Source: an uncultured Alphaproteobacteria bacterium (GTDB lineage: Bacteria; Pseudomonadota; Alphaproteobacteria; HIMB59; GCA-002718135). Taken from it: 36,622 bases of DNA. The DNA is taken from NCBI GenBank assembly GCA_902602845.1, contig CACKSN010000009.1, positions 1-36,622 on the forward strand, written 5' to 3'. The position numbers and the translations under genes were made by a program. Under the pieces are notes generated by a model. The model ran no database searches and was not told the origin of the DNA. It was given only the letters and a program-made list of their open reading frames with translations. Every line of letters begins with the position of its first letter. The stretch's first letter is position 1. Of this stretch, positions 26,891 to 34,525 are shown in pieces.

Positions 26891-27736
26891 ATGCCAAAAT
26901 TTGCTTATATAAATAACAAGTATACAGATTTTAAAAATGCAAAAATTCATGTTGAGGATAGGGGTTTGCAATTTGCTGATAGTGTTTACGAGGTAATTGC
27001 TGTCCTTAATGGTAATTTAATTGATTTAGATTTTCATTTAAAAAGATTAAGATTCTCTCTTATGGAGCTTGATATAAAATATAAATTTAATAAAAAAGAT
27101 TTAAATAAAATATTTCTAAAACTACTTAAAAAAAACAATACTAGAAATGGTATTATTTATTTGCAAATAACAAGAGGTGTTCAATATAGAGAGCATAAAT
27201 ACCAGAATAAAATAATTCCAACTTTGATAATTTATACTCGAAATAAAAAATTTAATCTTCCAGGTAAAAATTTTAAGGGTGTAAATACAATAACACATGA
27301 AGATTTACGCTGGAAAAGAAGAGATATTAAAACAGTAAATCTTCTCCCAAATATTATTGCTGCAAACAAAGCAAAAAAAATGAAAGCTTACGAAGCAATT
27401 TTATTACAAAATGGTAAAGTTACTGAGGGCACATCTTCTAATATTTGGATAATCAAAAAAAATAATCTTATAACCCATCCAGCAAACTCAGATATTCTAA
27501 AAGGCGTAACAAGAACGTCAATTTTAAAAATTATAAAAAAAACTTCACTTAAGTTAGTAGAAAAAAGTTTTACTCATAAGCAATTATTAGACGCTGACGA
27601 GGTTTTTCTAACTAGTTCAGGTAGTTTTATCACCCCAATTTTAAAGATTGATAAAAAGAGTATTAATAATGGAAAAATTGGAAATATTACTTTGAAACTT
27701 GCAGAAATGTACTCTAAATCATTTATGAATGGTTAA
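26891..27736 (+). CDS. dat: D-amino-acid transaminase-like class IV aminotransferase
   Basis: PLP enzyme of fold type IV. The N-terminal HVEDRGLQFADSVYEVI, the PLP lysine Lys147 in DIKTVNLLPNIIAAN, and EAILLQNGKVTEGTSSNIWII are the family's marks. The 281-residue length and its place after trkA fit the alphaproteobacterial dat gene, which would make D-alanine or D-glutamate for peptidoglycan. Branched-chain aminotransferase or aminodeoxychorismate lyase activity cannot be excluded by eye. In many relatives hfq and hflX follow; here an inositol-monophosphatase-like gene does. Confidence 0.88.
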   Translation: MPKFAYINNKYTDFKNAKIHVEDRGLQFADSVYEVIAVLNGNLIDLDFHLKRLRFSLMELDIKYKFNKKDLNKIFLKLLKKNNTRNGIIYLQITRGVQYREHKYQNKIIPTLIIYTRNKKFNLPGKNFKGVNTITHEDLRWKRRDIKTVNLLPNIIAANKAKKMKAYEAILLQNGKVTEGTSSNIWIIKKNNLITHPANSDILKGVTRTSILKIIKKTSLKLVEKSFTHKQLLDADEVFLTSSGSFITPILKIDKKSINNGKIGNITLKLAEMYSKSFMNG

Positions 27737-28529
27737 TATAAATCAAGATGACATTCATGATATTTGTTTTAATATCAGTAAAAATATAATTTTACCAAAA
27801 TATCAAAATCTTAAAGAAGATGATATCAAATTTAAAAATGGGTCTGATTTGGTAACTTCTGCCGATATCTCTGCTGAAAAAGAATTAAAAAAAAATCTTT
27901 TAAAGTTAATTCCATCATCTGCTTTTATTGGTGAGGAAGAATATTCAACTAATCATAATATTTTAAAATTTTATCAAGAAGATGAGTATTGTTGGACTGT
28001 AGATCCAATAGATGGAACAACAAACTTTGTTAAAGGAAGAGATAAATTTGCTATAATGATTGCTTTAACAAAAAAAGATCAAATATTATGTTCTTGGATC
28101 TATAAACCTCTAGAAAACATTATGTCTCATGCAATTTTTAATGAAGGATCATTCATTAATAATAAGAAAATAAATACAAGTGGTGTAAATAGTTTAGATA
28201 AAGCAATTGGATCAATTAGTACTAAGTATTGGGATGAAAAATATTGGGATCAAATTAAAAATTTAAAAAATGAATTTGCAGAAGTTAAATCGTATAGATG
28301 TATTGGATATGAGTATGTAGATATTGGTCTAGGTCAAAGAAACTTTGCTATTTTATCCAAACTATCTCCTTGGGATCATATTCCAGGAGTATTATTTGTA
28401 AGAGAAGCAGGTGGTTCGGATATTGATTTTGATCATCAGCCATATAATTTCACAAAACAAAACAATAATTTAATAGTTGGGAATTCAAAAGAATTTAATT
28501 TACAAATTTTAAATAAACTAGGAGTTTAA
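27729..28529 (+). CDS. Inositol monophosphatase family phosphatase
   Basis: Mg-dependent phosphomonoesterase of the IMPase superfamily. Metal-binding motifs are IGEEEYST (about 64-71), VDPIDGTTNFVKGRD (about 90-104) and, near the C terminus, PWDHIPGVLFVREAGG. The 266 residues are full length. Candidate substrates include inositol-1-phosphate, 3'-phosphoadenosine-5'-phosphate and histidinol phosphate; the sequence does not let me choose. Its ATG overlaps the dat stop by 8 bp (ATGGTTAA), and the next gene starts 1 bp after its stop. Confidence 0.9.
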   Translation: MVNINQDDIHDICFNISKNIILPKYQNLKEDDIKFKNGSDLVTSADISAEKELKKNLLKLIPSSAFIGEEEYSTNHNILKFYQEDEYCWTVDPIDGTTNFVKGRDKFAIMIALTKKDQILCSWIYKPLENIMSHAIFNEGSFINNKKINTSGVNSLDKAIGSISTKYWDEKYWDQIKNLKNEFAEVKSYRCIGYEYVDIGLGQRNFAILSKLSPWDHIPGVLFVREAGGSDIDFDHQPYNFTKQNNNLIVGNSKEFNLQILNKLGV

Positions 28530-28530
28530 T

Positions 28531-29403
28531 ATGAGTATTAAAAATGTATCATTTGTAGGCCTAGGTGTTATGGGATATCCGATGGCAGGTCATCTACAAA
28601 AAAATGGATACAATGTTACTGTTTTCAATCGTACTGTGTCTAAAGCAAAAAAATGGGTTGAAGAATATGGCGGTAAAATGGGTAAGACACCAAATGAAGC
28701 TTGTTTAAACGCACAAATTGTTTTTATGTGTGTTGGTCGTGATGAAGATATTATTGAAGTAATGGAAGGAAGCAATGGTATTCTGTCTTCTGCAAAAGGT
28801 GGATTAACTATTGTTGATCATACGACAGCATCTGCAGAAATAGCCAGAAAATATTTCTCAAAACTTCAAGAAATGAACATTGCTTTTTTAGATGCACCAG
28901 TATCAGGTGGTCAAGCTGGAGCAGAAAATGGTGCTTTATCTATTATGATCGGCGGTGAAGAAAAAGATTTTGAAATTATAAAGCCAGTTTTGGAGTCATA
29001 TGGAAAAGCAATTGAGCTAATTGGACCTTCTGGTTCTGGACAAATTGCTAAAATGATTAATCAAATTTGTATTGCCGGCTTGGTTCAAGGATTAGCAGAG
29101 GGTATGGCATTTGGAAAAAAAGCAAATGTTGATATGGAAAAAGTATTAAGTGTCATATCCAAAGGAGCTGCACAGTCATGGCAAATGATAAATAGATATA
29201 GAACTATGCTAGATGGTAAATTTGATTATGGTTTTGCAGTTGATTGGATGCGTAAAGATTTATCTATTTGTTTTAATGAAGCTAAAAAAAATGGAGCTTT
29301 ACTACCTGTAACTGAAATTGTAGATAAATATTATGAAGAAGTCCAAAAAAATGGGGGTAATCGTCTCGACACTTCTTCACTTATGACATTAGTAGATAAA
29401 TAA
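28531..29403 (+). CDS. Beta-hydroxyacid dehydrogenase (3-hydroxyisobutyrate / tartronate semialdehyde reductase family)
   Basis: NAD(P)-dependent oxidoreductase of 290 residues. The dinucleotide motif is GLGVMGYPMAGHLQKNG (about 10-26), with NRT after the second strand, which often indicates NADPH use. The substrate motif DAPVSGGQAGAENGALSIMIGG (about 120-141) and the catalytic lysine in GSGQIAKMINQ (Lys174) are intact. The exact hydroxyacid cannot be read from the sequence. The EamA permease follows with no gap, so the pair may handle the same or a related small organic acid. Confidence 0.9.
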   Translation: MSIKNVSFVGLGVMGYPMAGHLQKNGYNVTVFNRTVSKAKKWVEEYGGKMGKTPNEACLNAQIVFMCVGRDEDIIEVMEGSNGILSSAKGGLTIVDHTTASAEIARKYFSKLQEMNIAFLDAPVSGGQAGAENGALSIMIGGEEKDFEIIKPVLESYGKAIELIGPSGSGQIAKMINQICIAGLVQGLAEGMAFGKKANVDMEKVLSVISKGAAQSWQMINRYRTMLDGKFDYGFAVDWMRKDLSICFNEAKKNGALLPVTEIVDKYYEEVQKNGGNRLDTSSLMTLVDK

Positions 29404-30303
29404 ATGTCAAGAAACTTAGTTTTAGCTATCATTCTTTTGATAGCTTCTTCATTTTTTTGGTCAGGAAATTTTTTTTCTGGAAAGATAGCATTTTTATCAG
29501 ATCTTACTCCTTTTAAACTAAGTTTTTTTCGTTGGATACTTGCTTTACTTATTTTACTACCTTTTACTTATGCCCAAATCATTAGAGATATAGAATATTA
29601 TAAAAAAAATATTTTATTAATGACCGTAATTTCAATCTTAGGAGTCACAATCTTCAATTCTTTTACTTATATTTCACTCCAAACTACTATGGTTATAAAT
29701 TCAACATTAATGGCATCTGTTGCACCTGTTATGATGATAGGTTTTTCTTGGTTAATTTTTAGAACTAAAACAACAACCCTTCAATTTACAGGTATAGTTT
29801 TATCTTTGCTTGGTGCTTTTGCTATTGTTCTAAAAGGGAATTTAAACAATTTATATAATTTATATTTCACAGCTGGCGACTTATGGATGTTAGCTGCCGT
29901 TGTTTCTTGGTGTTTATACTCTGTTTTGCTAAAAAAAATTGATAGTAAAACCTCACAACTAGCAAATTTAGAAGTGATGATAATTATAGGTGTGATATTT
30001 ATAATACCTTTTTATATTATGGAGTCTTTTAATTCGACTTATCTGCCATCAACTGGATTAGATATAGCTATAATTTGTTATGTTGCAGTCTTTGCTAGTA
30101 TTGTAGCTTTTTTTTCATGGAACAAAGGTGTTTCAATAATTGGGCCAAATAGAGCTAGTCTTTTCTTACATTTAATACCTGTATTTAGTGCAATATGGGC
30201 AATTTCTTTTTTAAATGAAAAATTTGCATTTTTTCATGTTATCGGTGTACTTTTTATACTATCGGGAATTATATTATCCAATATAAAATTATCAAATGAG
30301 TAA
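29404..30303 (+). CDS. EamA/DMT-family permease
   Basis: Inner-membrane transporter of the drug/metabolite superfamily. The 299 residues contain about ten hydrophobic segments in two EamA repeats (about 8-140 and 155-292), with family features such as SSFFWSGNFFSGKIAF near the N terminus and FFSWNKGVSIIGPNRAS in the second half. Members usually export amino acids or other metabolites; the substrate is unknown. Its last 8 bp overlap msrB (ATGAGTAA). Confidence 0.9.
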   Translation: MSRNLVLAIILLIASSFFWSGNFFSGKIAFLSDLTPFKLSFFRWILALLILLPFTYAQIIRDIEYYKKNILLMTVISILGVTIFNSFTYISLQTTMVINSTLMASVAPVMMIGFSWLIFRTKTTTLQFTGIVLSLLGAFAIVLKGNLNNLYNLYFTAGDLWMLAAVVSWCLYSVLLKKIDSKTSQLANLEVMIIIGVIFIIPFYIMESFNSTYLPSTGLDIAIICYVAVFASIVAFFSWNKGVSIIGPNRASLFLHLIPVFSAIWAISFLNEKFAFFHVIGVLFILSGIILSNIKLSNE

Positions 30304-30691
30304 AATTACAAAAACAGACAAAGAATGGAAATCACTTCTAACAGAAGATGAATATTATGTGACAAGGCAAAAGGGGACAGAACCTCCATTCTCCGGTAAA
30401 AATTTTGAAATTATAAATGGTGGTATTTTTAAGTGTAAATGCTGTGATAATGAATTATTTAATAGCTCAACAAAATATGACTCTTATTGCGGATGGCCAA
30501 GTTTTTTTGAACAAATATCACCTGAAGCAATTAAAACTGAAACTGATAGATCTCATGGAATGGTTCGTATTGAAATTATGTGTGCCAAATGTGATGCCCA
30601 TTTAGGTCATGTCTTTGATGATGGTCCAGAGCCTACTGGCAAAAGATACTGTGTAAATTCTCTTTCAATTAATTACGAAGAGTTTGAATAA
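30296..30691 (+). CDS. msrB: Peptide methionine-(R)-S-oxide reductase
   Basis: Reduces the R-epimer of methionine sulfoxide in proteins. The 131-residue enzyme has the catalytic Cys119 in RYCVNSLS, a zinc site from C47/C50 (CKCC) and the CAKC pair before DAHLGHVFDDGP, and the SYCGWPSFF motif with the likely resolving Cys. It is a stand-alone MsrB, complete, and has no signal peptide, so it acts in the cytoplasm. It overlaps the genes on both sides by 8 bp. Confidence 0.97.
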   Translation: MSKITKTDKEWKSLLTEDEYYVTRQKGTEPPFSGKNFEIINGGIFKCKCCDNELFNSSTKYDSYCGWPSFFEQISPEAIKTETDRSHGMVRIEIMCAKCDAHLGHVFDDGPEPTGKRYCVNSLSINYEEFE

Positions 30692-31865
30692 TACTTTCTA
30701 TACACTCCTATTTTCATCTATAGGTCATGCGCTCATGCATATGTTTGCAGCATTTTATTTTGTAATTGTTCTGACTATTGAAAAAGAATGGAATATTTCT
30801 TATGATCAGTTAATTAGATTATGGTCTCTTGGAGCTCTGCTCATTGGTTTAGGGGCAATTCCTTTTGGGTGGTTAAGTGATAAATGGTCCCGTTCAGGAA
30901 CAATGACAATTATGTTTATTGGAATGGGATTAGCCTCCATTTTATGTGGTTTAAGCACATCAGTTTCTTTTTTATTTTTTTCCTTATCACTTCTTGGACT
31001 TTTCTGTTCAATTTACCATCCTGTAGGTATTCCTTGGGTAATTCACGCAGCTAACAAACAGGGAAGAGCGCTAGGTGTAAATGGTATTTTTGGCGGGTTA
31101 GGGATAGGCTCTGGAGCTTTTGTAGCTGGTACTCTTACAGAATTACTAAATTGGAAACTAGCTTTTATATTCCCTGGTCTAATATCTATTATTATTGGAT
31201 TTATTCTTATTTACTTAATCTTTACTGATAAAATATCTTACAAAAATTATTTTATTAAAAATGATCAGGAAGATCATACGCGAAATGAAATGATTTTAAT
31301 TGCACTAATAATGCTTTTATCAATGTTTGCCCTTGGACTATCTTTTCACAATACACAAACAGCCCTACCAAAAGTTTTTGAAATACGAATTGGTAATGTA
31401 AACTCTATTCAAATTGGATTTATGATAGCAATTATCTATTTTATTTCTGGTGCTACAACATTTGTTGGAGGCTTACTTGCTGATAGATTTAATTTAAAAA
31501 CCATTTACATAATTGGTATATTTCTTCAGTTTCCTTGCTACCTAGGTATAGCTTACATATCTGGTTACTCTTTAGTAGTGTTATGTATTCTAGCTGCCGT
31601 ATTTAATGCAAGTATTCTGCCTACAGAAAATCTCCTACTTGGGAGATTTACACCTCAAAAGTATCATGGTGTTGTATACGGAATTAAGTTTATTCTCGCA
31701 TTTGGATCAGGACCAATTTCTGTATTCTTAATTTCAGAAATATACTCCATAACTTTAGAATTTACTTATTTATTTTTAATTAATGCAATAATGATGGCTA
31801 TAGTTTCAATTTTTATTATTTTCTTACCCATTCAAAGTAATCAAAGAATAGCTACTCAGGATTAG
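30684..31865 (+). CDS. Major facilitator superfamily transporter
   Basis: About twelve membrane segments in 393 residues. The start is a TTG at 30684, overlapping the msrB stop by 8 bp (TTGAATAA), with GAAG upstream as a possible ribosome site; the first ATG would cut into membrane segment 1 (LLFSSIGHALMHMFAAFYF). The MFS motif A appears as GWLSDKWSRSG after segment 2 and again as GGLLADRFNLK in the second half. The substrate is unknown. Its 3' end overlaps the convergent small gene by 14 bp. Confidence 0.9.
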   Translation: MNNTFYTLLFSSIGHALMHMFAAFYFVIVLTIEKEWNISYDQLIRLWSLGALLIGLGAIPFGWLSDKWSRSGTMTIMFIGMGLASILCGLSTSVSFLFFSLSLLGLFCSIYHPVGIPWVIHAANKQGRALGVNGIFGGLGIGSGAFVAGTLTELLNWKLAFIFPGLISIIIGFILIYLIFTDKISYKNYFIKNDQEDHTRNEMILIALIMLLSMFALGLSFHNTQTALPKVFEIRIGNVNSIQIGFMIAIIYFISGATTFVGGLLADRFNLKTIYIIGIFLQFPCYLGIAYISGYSLVVLCILAAVFNASILPTENLLLGRFTPQKYHGVVYGIKFILAFGSGPISVFLISEIYSITLEFTYLFLINAIMMAIVSIFIIFLPIQSNQRIATQD

Positions 31866-32079
31866 ATTTTATTTCTTCAAGATAATTAATAACTTCATTA
31901 AATTTTTCATCAGGTATATCTTTGTAGGTCATACCAAAATGATTTTTTACCTCCAATGCAACATGAGCATAAGGATTTCTACCCTTTGGATGATTTGGGT
32001 GATCAGGTAATTTTCCTTTTAAAAAGTCGCCTGTTTGTTGAATTAATTTCCAAATTTTAGATGCGTTTTCTTTATTCAA
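31852..32079 (-). CDS. Small protein of unknown function with HPNHPKGRNPYAH core
   Basis: A 75-residue soluble protein that I do not recognise. The core GKLPDHPNHPKGRNPYAHV (residues 22-40) is rich in His, Pro and Gly and looks conserved rather than random. It is flanked by an N-terminal helix (KIWKLIQQTGDFL) and a C-terminal helix (DEKFNEVINYLEEI). No ATG is available; the start is TTG, 1 bp after the stop of the peptidase C-terminal frame, so it is likely translated from the same message. It overlaps the MFS gene by 14 bp at the 3' end. No cysteine, signal peptide or membrane segment is visible. Confidence 0.7.
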   Translation of the reverse strand: MNKENASKIWKLIQQTGDFLKGKLPDHPNHPKGRNPYAHVALEVKNHFGMTYKDIPDEKFNEVINYLEEIKSNPE

Positions 32080-32080
32080 C

Positions 32081-32288
32081 TTATCTAGCTAAAGCACCCA
32101 TCGGATCCCAAGGCGCAAGTGCTACTGGTTCCATATCTAGGTATTTTAAAAGTCTTTTGTTAAGATATTTTTTATCAATAACAACTTCATAGGTATATTC
32201 ATTAAACCATTCATCGGTCATCATCATATATCCTTGATTACCACTCTTGGTTCCCCAACTATTTTCTATTTTCCATTTAGTTGAATTT
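32081..32288 (-). pseudogene. pepC: Displaced C-terminal part of the PepC-like peptidase (-1 frame)
   Basis: Read in the -1 frame, this stretch encodes KWKIENSWGTKSGNQGY (catalytic Asn in ENSWG), then MTDEWFNEYTYEVVIDKKYL, and ends PWDPMGALAR before TAA at 32081-32083. It matches the missing C terminus of the bleomycin hydrolase family in order and spacing. A TAA codon in this frame directly upstream of the A6 run confines the shift to about 32286-32295. Either the gene is broken or mis-sequenced, or the ribosome or polymerase slips here. Confidence 0.85.
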
Positions 32289-33402
32289 CTTTTTTAATAT
32301 CGACACCAGTTAAAAGCATGGCATGGGTCATTTCACTATCACCGTACTCTAAACGAGTCTGTTTATTCATCTTAAATGAAGTTTGAAAGACATTTTCATA
32401 GTCGTAAATACCCATATCCAGAACGCCCATGTCACGACTAAAACGCTTACCAACGTCACAACCAAACCATACGGCTTCATTATTTTTAATTGATTCCATC
32501 GCTGATTTTTTTAGCTCTTTAATATCTACGTTTAAGTATTTAATAATTTGTCCTTCTACGACATTGCCAAGATATTCTACAGTATACATTGTATTAAATT
32601 TTTTATTGCTCATAGGAGCGTGAATTAAACAGACTTTATCTTTAATATTTATATCAGCATATTTTTTACAAAAATCTATAGGTGTCATATCCGAAATAAC
32701 TATATGTCTATTATCTTTATTTCTAGTAGACCAATTTATTATATCTGGTGGTTGACCAAGAAACATGGCAAGTAAGTTATAGATGGTCTCCATCATATCT
32801 TTTTTAAGTGCGGTAGAATTCTTGGCAGGTTTTTTTCTAAGTATTGAAGCAAACTCTCTTAACTTATGTGTCAGAATATAATTCATAGCACCGGACTTAC
32901 TACTATGGTTTGTTTCAGGCATTACATCTTTTGGTACTGCGCCGTATTTATTAATTAGGTTTACAAACATATCCCACTGTCCACCATCTTGCACAGGTGC
33001 TTTAAGTAAATGAGTAATTAATCGACTTTCATAAGATTCATCTCTAGATTTAATTATATTTTCTAAAAAATAATTGGCTTTTTCTAGTTTATCCCAAAAC
33101 ATAAAATAATTTTGAGAAAACTCAAATGTATTAAGTTGTAGGCTATCTACGACCTGCAAACGCATGAGATTAAGCCCTGCAAATCCCCAGCATCTACCTG
33201 ATGCCATTTGATTTGTTGCCGGAAGTTCTTTTTTTATTAGATGAGAAAAATTATGGTTTATTTGACTAAAATTTTCCCAATTTAAAGCTACATTCGCTAA
33301 ATCATTTTTTATTAGAGCATTCCTTGAGGCAGTGTTTTTGTTATTTTTTAAAAACTTGTTTTTTAGTCTTTTAATTTCAGATATTGATATATTTTTAGCC
33401 AT
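32266..33402 (-). CDS. pepC: Bleomycin hydrolase / aminopeptidase C-like peptidase, cut short by a frameshift
   Basis: Papain-fold C1B peptidase of the cytosolic, oligomeric PepC type. The frame holds 378 residues: catalytic Cys71 in NQMASGRCWGFAGLN, the family segments FSQNYFMFWDKLEKANYFLENI and DGGQWDMFVNLINKYGAVPKDVMPET, VWFGCDVGKRFSRDMG, and catalytic His360 in MTHAMLLTGV. It then runs into IQLNGK-stop, whereas relatives continue with W-K-V-E-N-S-W-G and about 60 more residues. That segment is present downstream in the -1 frame (32081-32288). As written, the product lacks the catalytic Asn. Adding one A to the A6 run at 32290-32295 would restore a normal protein of about 440 residues. Confidence 0.88.
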   Translation of the reverse strand: MAKNISISEIKRLKNKFLKNNKNTASRNALIKNDLANVALNWENFSQINHNFSHLIKKELPATNQMASGRCWGFAGLNLMRLQVVDSLQLNTFEFSQNYFMFWDKLEKANYFLENIIKSRDESYESRLITHLLKAPVQDGGQWDMFVNLINKYGAVPKDVMPETNHSSKSGAMNYILTHKLREFASILRKKPAKNSTALKKDMMETIYNLLAMFLGQPPDIINWSTRNKDNRHIVISDMTPIDFCKKYADINIKDKVCLIHAPMSNKKFNTMYTVEYLGNVVEGQIIKYLNVDIKELKKSAMESIKNNEAVWFGCDVGKRFSRDMGVLDMGIYDYENVFQTSFKMNKQTRLEYGDSEMTHAMLLTGVDIKKEIQLNGK

Positions 33403-33408
33403 AGCTTG

Positions 33409-33436
33409 TATTTAAATCTATTTTAATTTAATTCAA
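33409..33436 (-). promoter_or_regulatory. Possible promoter of the PepC-like gene
   Basis: On the minus strand, TTGAAT (33436-33431) and TAAATA (33414-33409) are spaced 16 bp apart, with the ATG only 6 bp after the -10. The 94-bp gap 33403-33496 also has to hold the promoter of the divergent dehydrogenase; TATTATAAA at 33467-33475 is a possible -10 for that gene, without a clear -35. Confidence 0.3.
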
Positions 33437-33496
33437 TATTTATCCTTCTAAATGGTAATACTATTGTATTATAAAGAAAAAAAATAATTACATTCA

Positions 33497-34525
33497 ATGA
33501 AAAAAGAAAAACCATTAATAATTTCTGATCCATTTCCTAGAACAATGGAACTAATATTCACAAAGTCTCAAATTAAATATCTTAATACTAAATTCAAGTT
33601 AATTAATGCTCCTAATAAAAATAAAAGTAATTTCTATGATAATTATTTACCTCAGGCTAAATATATAATTGGTCAACCAGATTTACCTACAGAAATTATA
33701 AATAAACAAAAAAAACTAAAAGCCATTTTTAATGTTGAAAGTAATTTTATGGATAATATGGATTATGACTACTGTTTCAAAAATAATATTCATATTCTAG
33801 CAACCTCACCTGTATTTGCACAACCTGTTGCTGAAATGGCTTTAGGATTAACATTATCTATTGCCAGAAGCATTCATATTGCTCATTATGATTTTAAAAA
33901 AGGAAAAGAAAAATATGGTGGAGAAATTAGTAAAAACAACTTTTTACTAAAAAATAAAAAATTTGGATTAATTGGATTTGGCGACTTAGCCAAATCTTTA
34001 GTTCCACTTTTGCAATCTTTTTCAAATAATATTATGGCTTATGATCCTTGGGTTCCAGATCTTGAAATGAATAAAGTAAATGTTAAGCCAGTTAGTATGA
34101 AAAAAGTTCTATCTTCATCAGATATAATTTATGTTTTAGCAACTATAACTTCTTCAAATGAAGGTATGATAAATAAAAAAATATTTAAAAATATAAGGGA
34201 TAATACTACTTTTGTATTAATGAGTAGAGCGGCAATTATCAATTTTAAGGATTTTTACACATTCTTAAAAAACAGAAAAGTTTTTGCAGCTATTGATGTC
34301 TTTCCTACTGAGCCTTTTCCAAAAAATGATAAATTTAGAAAACTCAAAAATGTAATATTTTCACCTCATAGAGCAGGTGCCTTAGACACTGCATTTAAAG
34401 AAATGGGAAACATCGTTTTAAGTGATTTGAAGTTAATTGATAAAGGATTACCTCCACGCCTTTGTAAAAAAGCTCTTAAGGAAACTGTCAGTAATATTAG
34501 ATCGAAACCTGTAAATATAAATTAA
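33497..34525 (+). CDS. D-isomer-specific 2-hydroxyacid dehydrogenase family protein
   Basis: NAD(P)-dependent 2-hydroxyacid dehydrogenase of 342 residues. The catalytic domain (about 1-110 and 300-342) flanks a Rossmann domain with GLIGFGDLAKSL (about 156-167). The catalytic triad is present: Arg244 in LMSRAAI, Glu272 in DVFPTEPFP, His291 in FSPHRAGA. The family covers glyoxylate/hydroxypyruvate reductases, phosphoglycerate and D-lactate dehydrogenases; the N-terminal region is divergent and does not settle the substrate. It is a single gene between divergent and convergent neighbours, overlapping topA by 4 bp at the 3' end. Confidence 0.9.
   Translation: MKKEKPLIISDPFPRTMELIFTKSQIKYLNTKFKLINAPNKNKSNFYDNYLPQAKYIIGQPDLPTEIINKQKKLKAIFNVESNFMDNMDYDYCFKNNIHILATSPVFAQPVAEMALGLTLSIARSIHIAHYDFKKGKEKYGGEISKNNFLLKNKKFGLIGFGDLAKSLVPLLQSFSNNIMAYDPWVPDLEMNKVNVKPVSMKKVLSSSDIIYVLATITSSNEGMINKKIFKNIRDNTTFVLMSRAAIINFKDFYTFLKNRKVFAAIDVFPTEPFPKNDKFRKLKNVIFSPHRAGALDTAFKEMGNIVLSDLKLIDKGLPPRLCKKALKETVSNIRSKPVNIN

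Noticed and set aside
32286-32295. Classical programmed -1 frameshift signal in the PepC-like gene
   Set aside because: A AAA AAG occurs, but the 0-frame codons are AAA-AAA-GAA, the wrong phase for tandem slippage, and I see no clear stem-loop or Shine-Dalgarno stimulator; an indel or base-call error is more likely.
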